Below the pieces are notes generated by a model, which made no database searches, was not told where the DNA came from, and worked only from the letters and a program-made list of their open reading frames with translations. A DNA stretch of 64,000 nucleotides, from assembly GCA_947453625.1 (NCBI GenBank), contig CANGHK010000028.1, forward strand, positions 1-64,000, written 5' to 3'. Position numbers and translations under genes: made by a program. Positions 21,911-31,912 of the stretch are shown one piece after another (position 1 is the first letter of the stretch; the number at the start of each line of letters is the position of its first letter). Source of the stretch: Burkholderiales bacterium. GTDB lineage: Bacteria > Pseudomonadota > Gammaproteobacteria > Burkholderiales > Burkholderiaceae_C.

Positions 21911-21990
21911 GCCCACCCCCGAAGCGCCTTCGGCGCTCCCCCTCAAGGGGGCAACACCAGTGGCCCGGCGAAGCCGGTTCCACGGTGTTC
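21911..21990 (-). repeat. Structured intergenic repeat, copy 2 (inverted)
   Basis: This is the reverse-orientation copy of the element at 16605-16685. Its outer stem is AACACC/GGTGTT where copy 1 has GACGCC/GGCGTC. The GTGG/CCAC and CCGGC/GCCGG inner stems are the same. Its last hairpin is AGCGCC-GAA-GGCGCT. It begins right after the stop codon of the first permease and lies inside the exporter operon, so it could affect mRNA processing or stability between the two permease cistrons. Confidence 0.8.
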
Positions 21991-22021
21991 ACTTGGCCAA
22001 GAACAACACGCGGAATTTGAG

Positions 22022-23191
22022 ATGCGTGCTATCCCATTCAGCTACATCGCCCGCAACCTGTGGGTGCGGCGCGTCACCACCTTGCTGACGGCCGGCGGCA
22101 TGGCGCTGGTGGTCTATGTCTTCGCCACCGTGCTGATGATGAGCGAGGGCATACGCTCGACCCTGGTGGCCACCGGCCAGCCCGACAACCTGATGGTGTT
22201 GCGCAAGGGCGCCAACGCCGAGATCATCAGCGCGATCGAGCGCAACCAGGCCGCGATCCTGGCCACCCTGCCCGGCATCGCCACCGACACACTGGGCCGG
22301 CCGCTGATCAGCGCCGAGCCGGTGGTGCTGATCAGCCTGCCCAAGCGCGGCAACGGCAAGCCCAGCAACGTGACGGTGCGCGGCACCTCCGACCTGGGGC
22401 TGCAACTGCGGCCAGGCGTGAAGATCGTCGAGGGGCGGATGTTCCGTCCCGGCACCTCTGAGATCGTCGTCGGCCAGGCCACGGCCAGCGGTTTTGCCGG
22501 GGTCGAGATCGGCGCCACGCTGCGCTTCGCCAGCCGGGACTGGCTGGTGGTGGGGCGCTACGCGGCCGGCCGCAGCGGTTTCGATTCCGAGATCTGGGGC
22601 GATGCCGAGCAGATGCTGCAGGCCTTCCGCCGGCTGACCTTCTCTATCGTGGTGTTCCGGCTGGCCGACGCCAGCCTGTTCGAGGCCGTCAAGACGCGCA
22701 TTGATGACGACCCGCGCCTGTCGCTGGAGGCCAAGCGCGAGATCCGCTTCTACGCCGAGCAGAGCGAGGCGCTGGCCACCTTCATCAACATCCTGGGCCT
22801 GAGCCTGGCAGTGATCTTCTCGATCGGCGCGGTGGTGGGCGCGATGATCACGATGTTCGCGGCGGTGGCGCAACGCACCGGCGAGATCGGCACGTTGCGC
22901 GCGCTGGGCTTCCGGCGCGGCGCGGTGCTGGCCGCCTTCATGACCGAATCGCTGCTGCTCGCGGCACTGGGCGGGCTGGTCGGCTTGGCTGCGGCCAGCG
23001 TGATGCAGGCGGTGGATGTGTCGACCACCAATTTCCAGACCTTTGCCGAACTCGCGTTCAGGTTCGTGCTGACGCCGCAGATCGCTGTCCAGGCGATGGC
23101 GTTCGCGCTGGCGATGGGCGTGGTGGGCGGATTCGTCCCGGCCTGGCGGGCCGCAAGGCTGCAGATCGTGGATTGCTTGCGGGCGGCTTGA
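22022..23191 (+). CDS. ABC transporter permease, FtsX/MacB type (second)
   Basis: This 389-residue relative of the upstream permease has an N-terminal helix (VTTLLTAGGMALVVYVFATVLMM split by short polar turns), a periplasmic domain (about 45-255) and three C-terminal helices. The FtsX block contains FAAVAQRTGEIGTLRALGFRRGAV. Together with the adaptor, ATPase and first permease it makes a four-gene tripartite-type exporter. The cargo is unknown. No outer-membrane TolC-like gene is in this operon. Confidence 0.9.
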   Translation: MRAIPFSYIARNLWVRRVTTLLTAGGMALVVYVFATVLMMSEGIRSTLVATGQPDNLMVLRKGANAEIISAIERNQAAILATLPGIATDTLGRPLISAEPVVLISLPKRGNGKPSNVTVRGTSDLGLQLRPGVKIVEGRMFRPGTSEIVVGQATASGFAGVEIGATLRFASRDWLVVGRYAAGRSGFDSEIWGDAEQMLQAFRRLTFSIVVFRLADASLFEAVKTRIDDDPRLSLEAKREIRFYAEQSEALATFINILGLSLAVIFSIGAVVGAMITMFAAVAQRTGEIGTLRALGFRRGAVLAAFMTESLLLAALGGLVGLAAASVMQAVDVSTTNFQTFAELAFRFVLTPQIAVQAMAFALAMGVVGGFVPAWRAARLQIVDCLRAA

Positions 23192-23534
23192 GCGCATGGG
23201 GTAGCCTTCGCCTCGCAGCCTGAAGCCGGCAGCGCCCAACGGCCGCAGGGATGGCGGTCTCGTCTATGGCAAGGCGAGCATGGAATCGAGTACTTTCGCA
23301 TGGCCGATGGAGATCCTGCCCGGCGAATCAGCCTCCAACAGTGGGCCTTGCGGTATGGTTCAACGCGCCTTCCTGAACCCACCTTCCGGCGCGACCATGT
23401 CCTGGTGCGGCCATCCACCCGATAGCCGATGCACTGCGCGCAAGGGATACGATGAAGCCAGGCCGGCGAAATGAAACCGGCACAGCGCCCGATTTCAGCG
23501 CAGTCATCGAACGGTCGCCACCGACCTGACGCCC
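23192..23534 (+). other. Intergenic gap before cysD, no gene seen
   Basis: The 343 bp between the second exporter permease and cysD contain short open frames on both strands, but none looks like a protein, and I see no clear terminator. The cysD promoter must lie here, but no convincing -35/-10 pair or regulator site could be picked by eye. Confidence 0.5.
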
Positions 23535-24434
23535 ATGAAACTGACCCATCTGCAACGACTTGAAGCCGAGAGCATCCACATCATGCGCGAGGTGGTGGCC
23601 GAGGCAGAGAACCCGGTGATGCTGTACTCGGTGGGCAAGGACAGCGCCACCCTGCTGCACCTGGCCCGCAAGGCCTTCTACCCTTCGCCGCCGCCGTTCC
23701 CGCTGCTGCATGTCGACACCACCTGGAAGTTTCGCGACATGTACGCGATGCGCGAACGCATGGCCGCCGAGTCGGGCATGAGCTTGCTGGTGCACCGCAA
23801 CCCGGAAGCCCTGGCCAGGGGCATCAACCCCTTCGACCATGGTTCGCAGATCCACACCGACCTGTGGAAGACCGAAGGACTCAAACAGGCGCTGGACCTG
23901 CACCGCTTCGACGCGGCCTTCGGCGGCGCGCGCCGCGACGAGGAGAAGTCGCGCGCCAAGGAGCGTATCTTCTCGTTCCGCAGCGCACAGCACCGCTGGG
24001 ACCCGAAGTCCCAGCGCCCCGAACTCTGGAACCTGTACAACACGCGGATACACCCCGGTGAATCGCTGCGGGTGTTTCCGATCTCGAACTGGACCGAGCT
24101 CGACATCTGGCAGTACATCCATCTCGAGAACATCCCCATCGTGCCGCTGTACTACGCCGCCGAGCGCCCGGTGGTCGAGCGCAACGGCACGCTGATCATG
24201 GTCGACGACGCGCGCATGCCGCTCAGGGCGGGCGAGGTGCCGACGCTGCGCAAGGTGCGCTTCCGCACCCTGGGCTGCTACCCCTTGACAGGCGCCATCG
24301 AGAGCCAGGCCGACACCCTGCCGGCCATCATCCAGGAGATGCTGCTGACCCGCACCAGCGAGCGCCAGGGCCGGATGATCGACCACGACGCCTCGGCGTC
24401 GATGGAAAAGAAAAAGCAAGAGGGGTATTTCTGA
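23535..24434 (+). CDS. cysD: Sulfate adenylyltransferase subunit 2
   Basis: CysD makes adenosine 5'-phosphosulfate (APS) from ATP and sulfate, together with the GTPase CysN. The 299-residue protein carries the PP-loop [13 protein letters not shown] (residues 31-43), with [23 protein letters not shown] and the C-terminal [14 protein letters not shown] block. Its TGA overlaps the ATG of cysNC as TGATG. No APS reductase or sulfite reductase genes are adjacent. The pair is therefore organised like nodPQ rather than like the usual assimilatory cluster. Confidence 0.96.
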   Translation: MKLTHLQRLEAESIHIMREVVAEAENPVMLYSVGKDSATLLHLARKAFYPSPPPFPLLHVDTTWKFRDMYAMRERMAAESGMSLLVHRNPEALARGINPFDHGSQIHTDLWKTEGLKQALDLHRFDAAFGGARRDEEKSRAKERIFSFRSAQHRWDPKSQRPELWNLYNTRIHPGESLRVFPISNWTELDIWQYIHLENIPIVPLYYAAERPVVERNGTLIMVDDARMPLRAGEVPTLRKVRFRTLGCYPLTGAIESQADTLPAIIQEMLLTRTSERQGRMIDHDASASMEKKKQEGYF

Positions 24435-26344
24435 TGGCCCACCGCTCCGACCTGATCAGCACCGACATCGACGCCTACCTCCAGCAGCACGAGCACAAGA
24501 GCCTGCTGCGCTTCATCACCTGCGGCAGCGTGGACGACGGCAAGAGCACCGTCATCGGCCGCCTGCTGTTCGAGTCCAAGATGTTGTTCGAGGACCAGTT
24601 CGCGGCCATCGAGGCCGACAGCAAGAAATGGGGCACCCAGGGCGACGACATCGACTTTGCCCTGCTGGTAGACGGCCTGGCCGCCGAGCGCGAGCAAGGC
24701 ATCACCATCGACATCGCTTACCGCTTCTTCTCGACCGACAGCCGCAAGTTCATCGTGGCCGACACACCCGGCCATGAGCAGTACACCCGCAACATGATCA
24801 CCGGCGCGTCCACCGCCGACGTGGCGGTGATCCTGGTCGACGCGCGCAAGGGCGTGCTGACCCAGACCCGCCGCCACAGCCACCTGGTCAGCCTGATCGG
24901 CATCCGCAAGCTGGTGCTGGCGATCAACAAGATGGACTTGATGGGCTACTCGCAGCAGGTGTTCGACCGCATCGTCGAGGACTACCGCAGCTTTGCCCTG
25001 CAGATCGGATTAGACGACATCACGCCCATCCCGCTGTCGGCGCTGAAGGGCGACAACATGCTCGTGCCCAGCGCACAGACGCCCTGGTACCACGGCCCCA
25101 CGCTGATGGCTTGCCTGGAGACCGTGGAGGTGGACGAGCAGCGCCAGCAACAACACCCGCTGCGGCTGCCCGTGCAATGGGTCAATCGGCCCAACCTCGA
25201 CTTCCGCGGCTTTGCGGGCACCCTGGCCAGTGGCACGGTCAGGCCTGGCGACCGCATCCGCGTCCAACCCTCGGGCCATGAAAGCACGGTCAAGCGCATC
25301 GTCACGGCCAACGGCGACCTGCCGCTGGCCGTGGCCGGCCAGTCGATCACGCTGACACTGGCCGACGAGATCGACATCTCGCGTGGCGACATCATCAGCA
25401 GCGCCGACAGCCCGGCCGAGGTGGCCGACCAGTTCGAGGCCACCCTGGTCTGGATGAGCGAAGAGGCGATGCTGCCCGGCCGCCCCTACCTGCTCAAGAT
25501 GGCCTGCCTCACCGTCAATGCCACCATCACCGAGCCCAAGTACAAGGTCGACGTCAACACGATGGCACACCTGGCGGCCAAGAAGCTCGAACTCAACGAG
25601 ATCGGGGTCTGCAACGTCTCGCTGGATCGGCCCGTGCCCTTCGATGCCTACCTGGCCAACCGCGAGACCGGCGGCTTCATCCTGATCGACCGGCTGAGCA
25701 ACCACACCGTGGGCGCCGGCATGCTGCACTTCGCGCTGCGCCGCGCCCACAACATCCACCTCCAGCCGGTGGACGTGGACCAGGCCGCGCGGGCCTCGAT
25801 CAAGGGCCAGCGCCCGGTGGTGGTGTGGTTCACCGGCCTGTCGGGTGCGGGCAAGAGCACCATCGCCAACCTGGTGGAAAAACGCCTGTACGCGATGGGG
25901 CGGCACAGCTACCTGCTGGACGGCGACAACGTGCGCCATGGCCTGAACCGCGACCTGGGCTTCACCGACGAAGACCGGGTTGAAAACATCCGCCGCGTGG
26001 CCGAGGTGGCGCGGCTGATGGTGGACGCCGGGCTGATCGTCCTGACGGCCTTCATCTCGCCCTTCCGCGCCGAGCGCGCGATGGCGCGCAGCCTGGTGGG
26101 CGACAGTGAGTTCATCGAGGTGCATGTCGACACCCCGCTGGACGTGGCCGAAGCGCGCGACGTCAAAGGCCTGTACAAGAAGGCGCGCCAAGGGGACCTG
26201 AAGAATTTCACCGGCATCAGTTCGCCCTATGAAATCCCCGAGCATCCCGAACTGCGCGTCAATACCGCCGTCTGCAGCGCGGAGGAAGCGGTCGAACGCG
26301 TGATCGCCAAGCTGTTCGACATCGGCGTGGTCGGGGCGCTGTAG
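24434..26344 (+). CDS. cysNC: Bifunctional sulfate adenylyltransferase subunit 1 / adenylylsulfate kinase
   Basis: This 636-residue fusion joins CysN (about residues 1-440) to CysC (about 455-636). The GTPase motifs are GSVDDGKST (31-39), [12 protein letters not shown] and SALKG. The kinase domain has its own P-loop GLSGAGKST near residues 467-475, then [15 protein letters not shown] and the FISPFR segment with the phospho-acceptor serine. All catalytic parts look intact, so the protein should make PAPS, the donor for sulfotransferases. One such enzyme is encoded about 20 kb downstream in the polysaccharide locus. Confidence 0.96.
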   Translation: MAHRSDLISTDIDAYLQQHEHKSLLRFITCGSVDDGKSTVIGRLLFESKMLFEDQFAAIEADSKKWGTQGDDIDFALLVDGLAAEREQGITIDIAYRFFSTDSRKFIVADTPGHEQYTRNMITGASTADVAVILVDARKGVLTQTRRHSHLVSLIGIRKLVLAINKMDLMGYSQQVFDRIVEDYRSFALQIGLDDITPIPLSALKGDNMLVPSAQTPWYHGPTLMACLETVEVDEQRQQQHPLRLPVQWVNRPNLDFRGFAGTLASGTVRPGDRIRVQPSGHESTVKRIVTANGDLPLAVAGQSITLTLADEIDISRGDIISSADSPAEVADQFEATLVWMSEEAMLPGRPYLLKMACLTVNATITEPKYKVDVNTMAHLAAKKLELNEIGVCNVSLDRPVPFDAYLANRETGGFILIDRLSNHTVGAGMLHFALRRAHNIHLQPVDVDQAARASIKGQRPVVVWFTGLSGAGKSTIANLVEKRLYAMGRHSYLLDGDNVRHGLNRDLGFTDEDRVENIRRVAEVARLMVDAGLIVLTAFISPFRAERAMARSLVGDSEFIEVHVDTPLDVAEARDVKGLYKKARQGDLKNFTGISSPYEIPEHPELRVNTAVCSAEEAVERVIAKLFDIGVVGAL

Positions 26345-26453
26345 GCTGTCGCTTGGCAAGGTCAGGCCGCTTGCCCCCAGTGTCGGCCTGTTGCGGGTGC
26401 AGCGCCTGCTCATGGTCCGGCCCGGCAGGGCGCCGGGCAGGACTCGGTTCGAT

Positions 26454-28832
26454 CTAGCCGCGGAACGGCGAGGCGTCGAACTGCTTGAGCGTCAACGCCC
26501 GCCATACCCGCTCAGCCGTCACCGGCATCTGGATCGCTTCAGCCGCCGCACCCAGACCGGCATGGTCTAGCGCGTCGATCACCGCGTTGACCACCGCCGG
26601 CGTGGCGCCTATGGTGCCCAGCTCGCCCACCCCCTTGACGCCCAGCGGATTGGTCTTGCAGGGCACCGAGGTGTCGAACGCGGTCTTGAAGCCCAGGAAG
26701 CCATCGGCATGCGGCAGCGCGTAGTCCATGAAGCTGGCGCTCTGCAACTGGCCGGTCTCGGTGTCGTAGGCCACCCGCTCGCACAGCGCCTGGCCTATGC
26801 CTTGCACCGCACCGCCTTCGACCTGGCCTTGCACGATGGTTGGGCTGACGACACGGCCGATGTCATTGACCGAGGCATAGCTCACCACCGCCACCTCGCC
26901 TGTGGCCGGGTCGATCTCGACCTCGCAGATGTGGCAGCCGTTGGGCCAGGTCGGGCCGCCGGCCGAACTGGTGCTGTCGACCGTGATGCGGGTGGCGGGC
27001 TGGCGCGCGGCCAGCTCGAACAGGCCTATGCCCAGATCGGTGCCGGCGACGTTGAAGCGGCCTTCGCGGTACTCGATGTCACCGGCCGGGGCTTCCAGCG
27101 CCTCGCCGGCCAGCGCCTTGGCTTCGTCTATGGTGCGCTTGGACGCCACGCTGACGGCCGAGCCACCGGTGAACAGCGAGCGCGAACCGGCGCTGCCGAA
27201 ACCGTTGACCCGGTCGGTGTCGCCCTGCAGCACGCGGATGCGGTCCAGCGGCACGCCGAACACGTCCACCGCCAGCTGGGCGTAGCTGGTGGCGATGCCC
27301 TGGCCCATGGCCTGGGTGGCCGAGCCCAGCTCGATGAAGCCGTCAGCGGTGACGTTGACGATCACCCGCTCTTCCATCACGTTGCCGCCGGTCCATTCCA
27401 GGAAGGTGGCGATACCGCGGCCGCGCAGCTTGCCCGCGGCCTCGGACACCGCGCGGCGCGCCGCGAAGCCGGTCCAGTCGGACAGCGCCAAGCCCTGGTC
27501 GAGGATCTGCTCGAAGGCGCCGCTGTCATAGGTCTGGCCCATCGGGTTCTTGTAGGGCATCTGGTCGGGGCGGATCATGTTGCGGCGCCGCAACTCGGCC
27601 GGATCCAGCCGCAGCTTGCGCGCGGCGGCATCCATCAGCCGCTCGGTCAGGAAGATCGCCTCGGGACGCCCCGCGCCACGGTAAGCGCCGGTGGGCGTGG
27701 TGTTGGTCATCACCGCGCTGAAATGCAGGTCTATCGTCGGGATGTCGTAGATGCTGGTCGAGACCCAGGGGCCGATCAGCACCTGGATCGCCACACCAGT
27801 GCCGGTGGCATAGCCGCCGACGTTGGCAAAACCGCGCACCCGCAGCGCCAGCACGCGGCCGCCGGCATCGAGCGCAAGCTCGGCGCGGCTGATCACGTCG
27901 CGGCCATGCACCGCGCCGAGGAAATCCTCGATCCGGTCGGCCCGCCACTTGACCGGGCGCTTCAACTGCAGCGCGGCGAAGCCGACCGCGATGTCCTCGG
28001 GGTAGATGCCGGTCTTCATGCCGAAGCCGCCCCCCACATCGCCCACCAGCACCCGCACGCCCTCCACCGTCAGGCCGGGGATGGCATCGACCAGACCGCC
28101 GCGCACGGCGGTAGGCATCTGGCTGGACAGGCGCACCACCAGCCGTCCGGCATCGGCCGTGCCTGGCGCGCCGACCGCGGCGTTGATGCAGCGCGGCTCG
28201 ATCGGGCTGGGCGCCAACCGCTGGTTGTCGACATCGACCGCCACGGTGTGCGCCGCGCCGGCAAAGGCGGCCGCGGTGGCCGCGGCGTCGCCGTGGCGCA
28301 TCGCGGCGGCGATGTTGTCGGGGGCGTCGTCGCACAGCTGGGGCGCGCCGGGCGCCATCGCGTCGAAGACGTTGACGACGGCAGGCAACTCCTCGTAGTC
28401 CACCCCCACCGCCTCGGCGGCCACCCGGGCCTGCTCGAGGGTCTCGGCCACCACCGCGACCACGGCCTCGCCGACAAAGCGCACCCGCTCATGGGCCAGC
28501 GCGCGGCGCGGCGCCGACACACCCGGCTTGCCGTCGGGCCGGGGGAAGCCCGCCGGAGGCGGCATCATCTTGACGCCGGCCGCCACCAGGTCGGCCCCGG
28601 TGTAGACCGCCAGCACGCCGGCCAGCGCCAGCGCCGGTGCAGTGTCGATGGCAGTGATGCGGGCATGCGCGTAGGGGCTGCGCAGGAAGAACAGGTGGGT
28701 CTGCCCAGGCAGCGTCACGTCGTCGGCGTACTGGCCGTGGCCGGTGATCAGCGTCGGGTCTTCGATGCGGCGCACCGATTGGCCGCTGCCGTAGCGGCCG
28801 GCCTGGGTGCCGTCGTTTAACGCGGCGCTCAT
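26454..28832 (-). CDS. Molybdopterin-binding aldehyde/xanthine/CO-dehydrogenase-like large subunit
   Basis: This 792-residue member of the xanthine dehydrogenase family carries the molybdenum cofactor. The start at 28832 ([15 protein letters not shown]) overlaps the small-subunit stop as ATGA. The active-site loop is AYRGAGR near residue 380, the form II pattern, not the AYXCSFR pattern of true CO dehydrogenase. The catalytic glutamate lies in [12 protein letters not shown] near residue 730, and GGGFGMKTG and [12 protein letters not shown] are also present. The oxidised substrate is unknown. The gene converges on cysNC. Confidence 0.9.
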   Translation of the reverse strand: MSAALNDGTQAGRYGSGQSVRRIEDPTLITGHGQYADDVTLPGQTHLFFLRSPYAHARITAIDTAPALALAGVLAVYTGADLVAAGVKMMPPPAGFPRPDGKPGVSAPRRALAHERVRFVGEAVVAVVAETLEQARVAAEAVGVDYEELPAVVNVFDAMAPGAPQLCDDAPDNIAAAMRHGDAAATAAAFAGAAHTVAVDVDNQRLAPSPIEPRCINAAVGAPGTADAGRLVVRLSSQMPTAVRGGLVDAIPGLTVEGVRVLVGDVGGGFGMKTGIYPEDIAVGFAALQLKRPVKWRADRIEDFLGAVHGRDVISRAELALDAGGRVLALRVRGFANVGGYATGTGVAIQVLIGPWVSTSIYDIPTIDLHFSAVMTNTTPTGAYRGAGRPEAIFLTERLMDAAARKLRLDPAELRRRNMIRPDQMPYKNPMGQTYDSGAFEQILDQGLALSDWTGFAARRAVSEAAGKLRGRGIATFLEWTGGNVMEERVIVNVTADGFIELGSATQAMGQGIATSYAQLAVDVFGVPLDRIRVLQGDTDRVNGFGSAGSRSLFTGGSAVSVASKRTIDEAKALAGEALEAPAGDIEYREGRFNVAGTDLGIGLFELAARQPATRITVDSTSSAGGPTWPNGCHICEVEIDPATGEVAVVSYASVNDIGRVVSPTIVQGQVEGGAVQGIGQALCERVAYDTETGQLQSASFMDYALPHADGFLGFKTAFDTSVPCKTNPLGVKGVGELGTIGATPAVVNAVIDALDHAGLGAAAEAIQMPVTAERVWRALTLKQFDASPFRG

Positions 28833-29305
28833 GCCGAGGCTCCCGACATCACGCCCGCAGCCTGCTGCACAGCGGCCACGATATTGACATAGCCGGTGCA
28901 GCGGCACAGGTTGCCCTCCAGCGCTTCGACGATCTGGGCCTCGGACGGCTGGGCCGTCTTGGCCAGCAGGCAGGCCGCCGACATCATCATGCCCGAGGTG
29001 CAGAAACCGCACTGCAGGCCGTGGCAGTCCATGAAGGCCTGCTGCAGCGGGTGCAAGGTGTCGCCCTGGGCCAGGCCCTCGACGGTGGTGACGCGGCAGC
29101 CCTGGGCTTGCACGGCCAGCAAGCTGCAGCTCTTGACCGCCTGGCCATCGAGCAACACGGTGCAGGCGCCGCATTGGGCGGTGTCACAGCCGGCGTGGGT
29201 GCCGGTCAGCGCGAGCGGACCGCGCAACAAGTCGATCAGCAAGGTGGCGGGGGCCACCTCGGTGGTCACGGCTTGGCCGTTGACCTCGAGTTTCAGGGGA
29301 ATCAT
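28829..29305 (-). CDS. [2Fe-2S] small subunit of molybdenum hydroxylase
   Basis: This 158-residue electron-transfer subunit has two iron-sulfur domains. The N-terminal plant-ferredoxin-like cluster uses Cys40, Cys45, Cys48 and Cys60 (THAGCDTAQCGACT). The C-terminal helical domain uses Cys99, Cys102, Cys134 and Cys136 (LQCGFCTSGM and NLCRCTGY). The start at 29305 (MIPLKLEVNGQ) is the family start. Only the small and large subunits are encoded here. The FAD-binding medium subunit is missing from both sides, as in isoquinoline-oxidoreductase-type two-subunit enzymes. Confidence 0.93.
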   Translation of the reverse strand: MIPLKLEVNGQAVTTEVAPATLLIDLLRGPLALTGTHAGCDTAQCGACTVLLDGQAVKSCSLLAVQAQGCRVTTVEGLAQGDTLHPLQQAFMDCHGLQCGFCTSGMMMSAACLLAKTAQPSEAQIVEALEGNLCRCTGYVNIVAAVQQAAGVMSGASA

Positions 29306-29438
29306 GCCAAGTCTCCAGGCTAGCAAATGCGCAGCTTGGCATGGTAGCGGCAAGTCGAGCCCTGCGCCGGGCGTCAAAGCGATCGCCGCAGCCGGACGGC
29401 GGGGCTGTTGCCGCAGCGCAGCGCCATCAGCGCCCGGC

Positions 29439-30347
29439 TCAGTTGGCGCTATGGCGGGACACCGTCATGGTCGGCCCGGTCTCAACACCGAGCCCGCCAA
29501 AATCCGACACGGCAATTTCATCCAAACCGGCGGGGCTGCCGGTGTCGGACAGCCTGCGGTCCAGCAAGCGTTGCTTGGACTGCATGCGGCTGAGGATCGC
29601 GGTCTCCTCCCTGAGCGAAAAAACGCCGGGATACAAGGTCCGCTCCGATGACATCAGCTGCGGATTCCCGCCGAATCGGCCGATCTGCTGCATCACGTAG
29701 GAGAACTCGAGCGACAGCAACACCGCTGGCGCGTTGACCGATTTGTTGGTGCGCTCCTCTGAAATCACAGTGAAACCCAACATGCGTTCGTAATAGCGGA
29801 CATGGCGCGGATTGACCTCGATCAGCAGCAGATCATGGCCCCGGATTCGGTGAGCCACGATGTAGGCGACATGGAACAAGGCCGCCAGGACGCGCTTGGT
29901 GCCCACCGTGGGATCGATCGCCAGCTTGGTGAACTCACAGAGACACCGCCCTTGACTGCGAAGCCGGGCCACCTCCGGGCCAAATGCATCGTCGGCGCTC
30001 AAGCCCTTCGGACCATCAAAAGCAACCGTGATCGTGCCGATCACCGTGTCCTGTTCCGCCGCCGAAAGCGTGAACTTGTGCACCGACCTGTCAGTGGGCA
30101 GGCTGACTTCGGTGTAACCACGCCAACCATATCGGCTCTTGAGCAGGCTGTTGACCCTGCTCCGGATCGCATCGGACTCCGCCGACTTGATCTTGAAGCG
30201 ACGCGGGCCGGCCGCCCCATCGGGAAGCAGGTCGATCCGGGGATCTCGAACCAGCAACTGGCGGCACTGCCCCCCCCACATCACCGACGCAGCGAAAATA
30301 GTGCTCGACTTCAGCAGATCACCGCACTTTGGAGGCGAGTGGAACAT
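29439..30347 (-). CDS. FeeM/autoinducer-synthase-like N-acyltransferase, exosortase-associated type
   Basis: This roughly 300-residue protein has an acyltransferase core related to LuxI-type and FeeM N-acyl amino acid synthases. Such acyltransferases are found beside PEP-CTERM/exosortase polysaccharide loci. Visible marks are the N-terminal RFKIKSAESDAIRSRVNSLL, the GTITVAFDGPKGLSAD strand-turn, the CEFTKLAID segment and RHVRYYERMLGFTVI. The start is uncertain: ATG at 30347 is used here, ATG at 30377 is equally possible, and neither has a clear ribosome-binding site. The gene diverges from the epimerase gene and marks the left edge of the polysaccharide locus. The product molecule is unknown. 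Confidence 0.75.
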   Translation of the reverse strand: MFHSPPKCGDLLKSSTIFAASVMWGGQCRQLLVRDPRIDLLPDGAAGPRRFKIKSAESDAIRSRVNSLLKSRYGWRGYTEVSLPTDRSVHKFTLSAAEQDTVIGTITVAFDGPKGLSADDAFGPEVARLRSQGRCLCEFTKLAIDPTVGTKRVLAALFHVAYIVAHRIRGHDLLLIEVNPRHVRYYERMLGFTVISEERTNKSVNAPAVLLSLEFSYVMQQIGRFGGNPQLMSSERTLYPGVFSLREETAILSRMQSKQRLLDRRLSDTGSPAGLDEIAVSDFGGLGVETGPTMTVSRHSAN

Positions 30348-30632
30348 GGCGACACCACATATTGACGCAAAGATCATAGCGATAGACGGGCGCAGCAGAA
30401 CTGACAAAACAGGGGACAGGCACCCGTGCTTGATCCAACTGCGTGCTTTCTCGCAAGACCCGCTGCCCACGCCCCTCCGAAGCTCCGCCGACCCGGCGCT
30501 TCCATGCTGCAGGCGTACCGCCGCCGTGGCGCCCGCCACACAAACACCGATCGTCGGAGACCGTTGGCGCGACACCATGAGCGCCAGACGCCGGGATTGG
30601 CCCGCGCTGACACCCACACCCGCTCCGAGACC

Positions 30633-31640
30633 ATGAACATCCTGCTCACCGGCGCCGCCGGCTTCATCGGCCTGCATGTCGCCCGACTGCTGCTCGACCG
30701 GGGTGACACCGTGGTCGGCCTGGACAACCTCAACGCCTACTACGACCCGCAACTCAAGCGCGACCGCTTGGCGCTGCTGACGGGCCAAGCCGGCTTCAAC
30801 TTCGTGCCAATGGACGTGGCCGACCGAATGGGCATGCCGGCGCTGTTCGAGCGCGAGCGCTTCGACCGCGTCATCCACCTGGCGGCCCAAGCCGGGGTGA
30901 GGCATTCGCTGATCGATCCACACGCCTACATCGACAGCAACATCGTCGGCTTCACCAACATCCTGGAAGGCTGCCGCCACACGGGCGTCAAGCACCTGGT
31001 GTACGCATCGAGCTCCAGCGTCTACGGCGGCAACACGGTGATGCCGTTCTCCGAGCACCACGGCGTGGACCACCCGGTCAGCCTGTACGCGGCCACCAAG
31101 AAGGCAAACGAGCTGATGGCCCACACCTACAGCCACCTGTTTGCCCTGCCTACCACCGGCCTGCGCTTCTTCACGGTCTATGGCCCCTGGGGCCGGCCCG
31201 ACATGGCGCTGTTTCTGTTCACCCGGGCCATCCTGGCGGGCGAGCCCATCAAGGTGTTCAACCACGGCAAGATGGTGCGCGACTTCACCTATGTCGACGA
31301 CATCGCCGCCGGTGTGGTGCATGTGCTGGACCGGCCGCCCGAGCCCGACCCGGCCTACGACAGCGCGCTGGCCGATCCGGCGGCCAGCCACGCGCCCTAC
31401 CGCGTGTTCAACATCGGCAACAACCAGCCGGTGCGGTTGATGGACTTCATCGCGGCGATAGAGCGGCACACGGGCAAGGTGGCCCACAAGCAGTTGATGG
31501 ACATCCAGCCGGGTGATGTGCCGGCGACGTTTGCCGATGTGTCGGCCTTGGCGCGTTGGACTGGTTTTCATCCGGCGACACCCATCGACGAGGGTGTCGG
31601 GCGCTTCGTCGCCTGGTACCGCGGCTACTTCAAGGCTTGA
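30633..31640 (+). CDS. NAD-dependent epimerase, UDP-glucuronate 4-epimerase-like
   Basis: This 335-residue short-chain epimerase/dehydratase probably converts UDP-glucuronate to UDP-galacturonate for the polysaccharide. The NAD-binding glycine motif is TGAAGFIG (residues 6-13). The catalytic Ser/Tyr/Lys set is SSSSVYGGN near residue 130 and Tyr152/Lys156 in [29 protein letters not shown] is typical of the CapI/LspL-type glucuronate epimerases. The ATG at 30633 gives the canonical [11 protein letters not shown] start. It is the first rightward gene of the cluster. Confidence 0.9.
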   Translation: MNILLTGAAGFIGLHVARLLLDRGDTVVGLDNLNAYYDPQLKRDRLALLTGQAGFNFVPMDVADRMGMPALFERERFDRVIHLAAQAGVRHSLIDPHAYIDSNIVGFTNILEGCRHTGVKHLVYASSSSVYGGNTVMPFSEHHGVDHPVSLYAATKKANELMAHTYSHLFALPTTGLRFFTVYGPWGRPDMALFLFTRAILAGEPIKVFNHGKMVRDFTYVDDIAAGVVHVLDRPPEPDPAYDSALADPAASHAPYRVFNIGNNQPVRLMDFIAAIERHTGKVAHKQLMDIQPGDVPATFADVSALARWTGFHPATPIDEGVGRFVAWYRGYFKA

Positions 31641-31912
31641 TCCCGGGGCGTTCGCGGTCGGCTGACCGCTGTTTCCAATCCAGCGCGGCCGGAATCTCCA
31701 CGAGCAAACGCCAGCATGGCGTGAAATTGTCGAGGCAAGGAACGAACATCCGCCGAAAGTGGTGATATCCCGCATAACGCCTGCCTCGGCAAGCCTTGGG
31801 ACGGCCTTTAGCTCACTAACATCACCACTCCATCGGCGCACCGCCGCAACTGGCGCTAGGTGATGGTTGACGCAGCAAGTGCTGCGAAGTCAATGGCCCA
31901 CTACTGCTTCCA

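Noticed and set aside
26345-26453. GC-rich hairpin between cysNC and the molybdenum-hydroxylase genes
   Set aside because: The CCCGGC/GCCGGG stem is short and followed by no T tract on either strand, so I do not call it a terminator.
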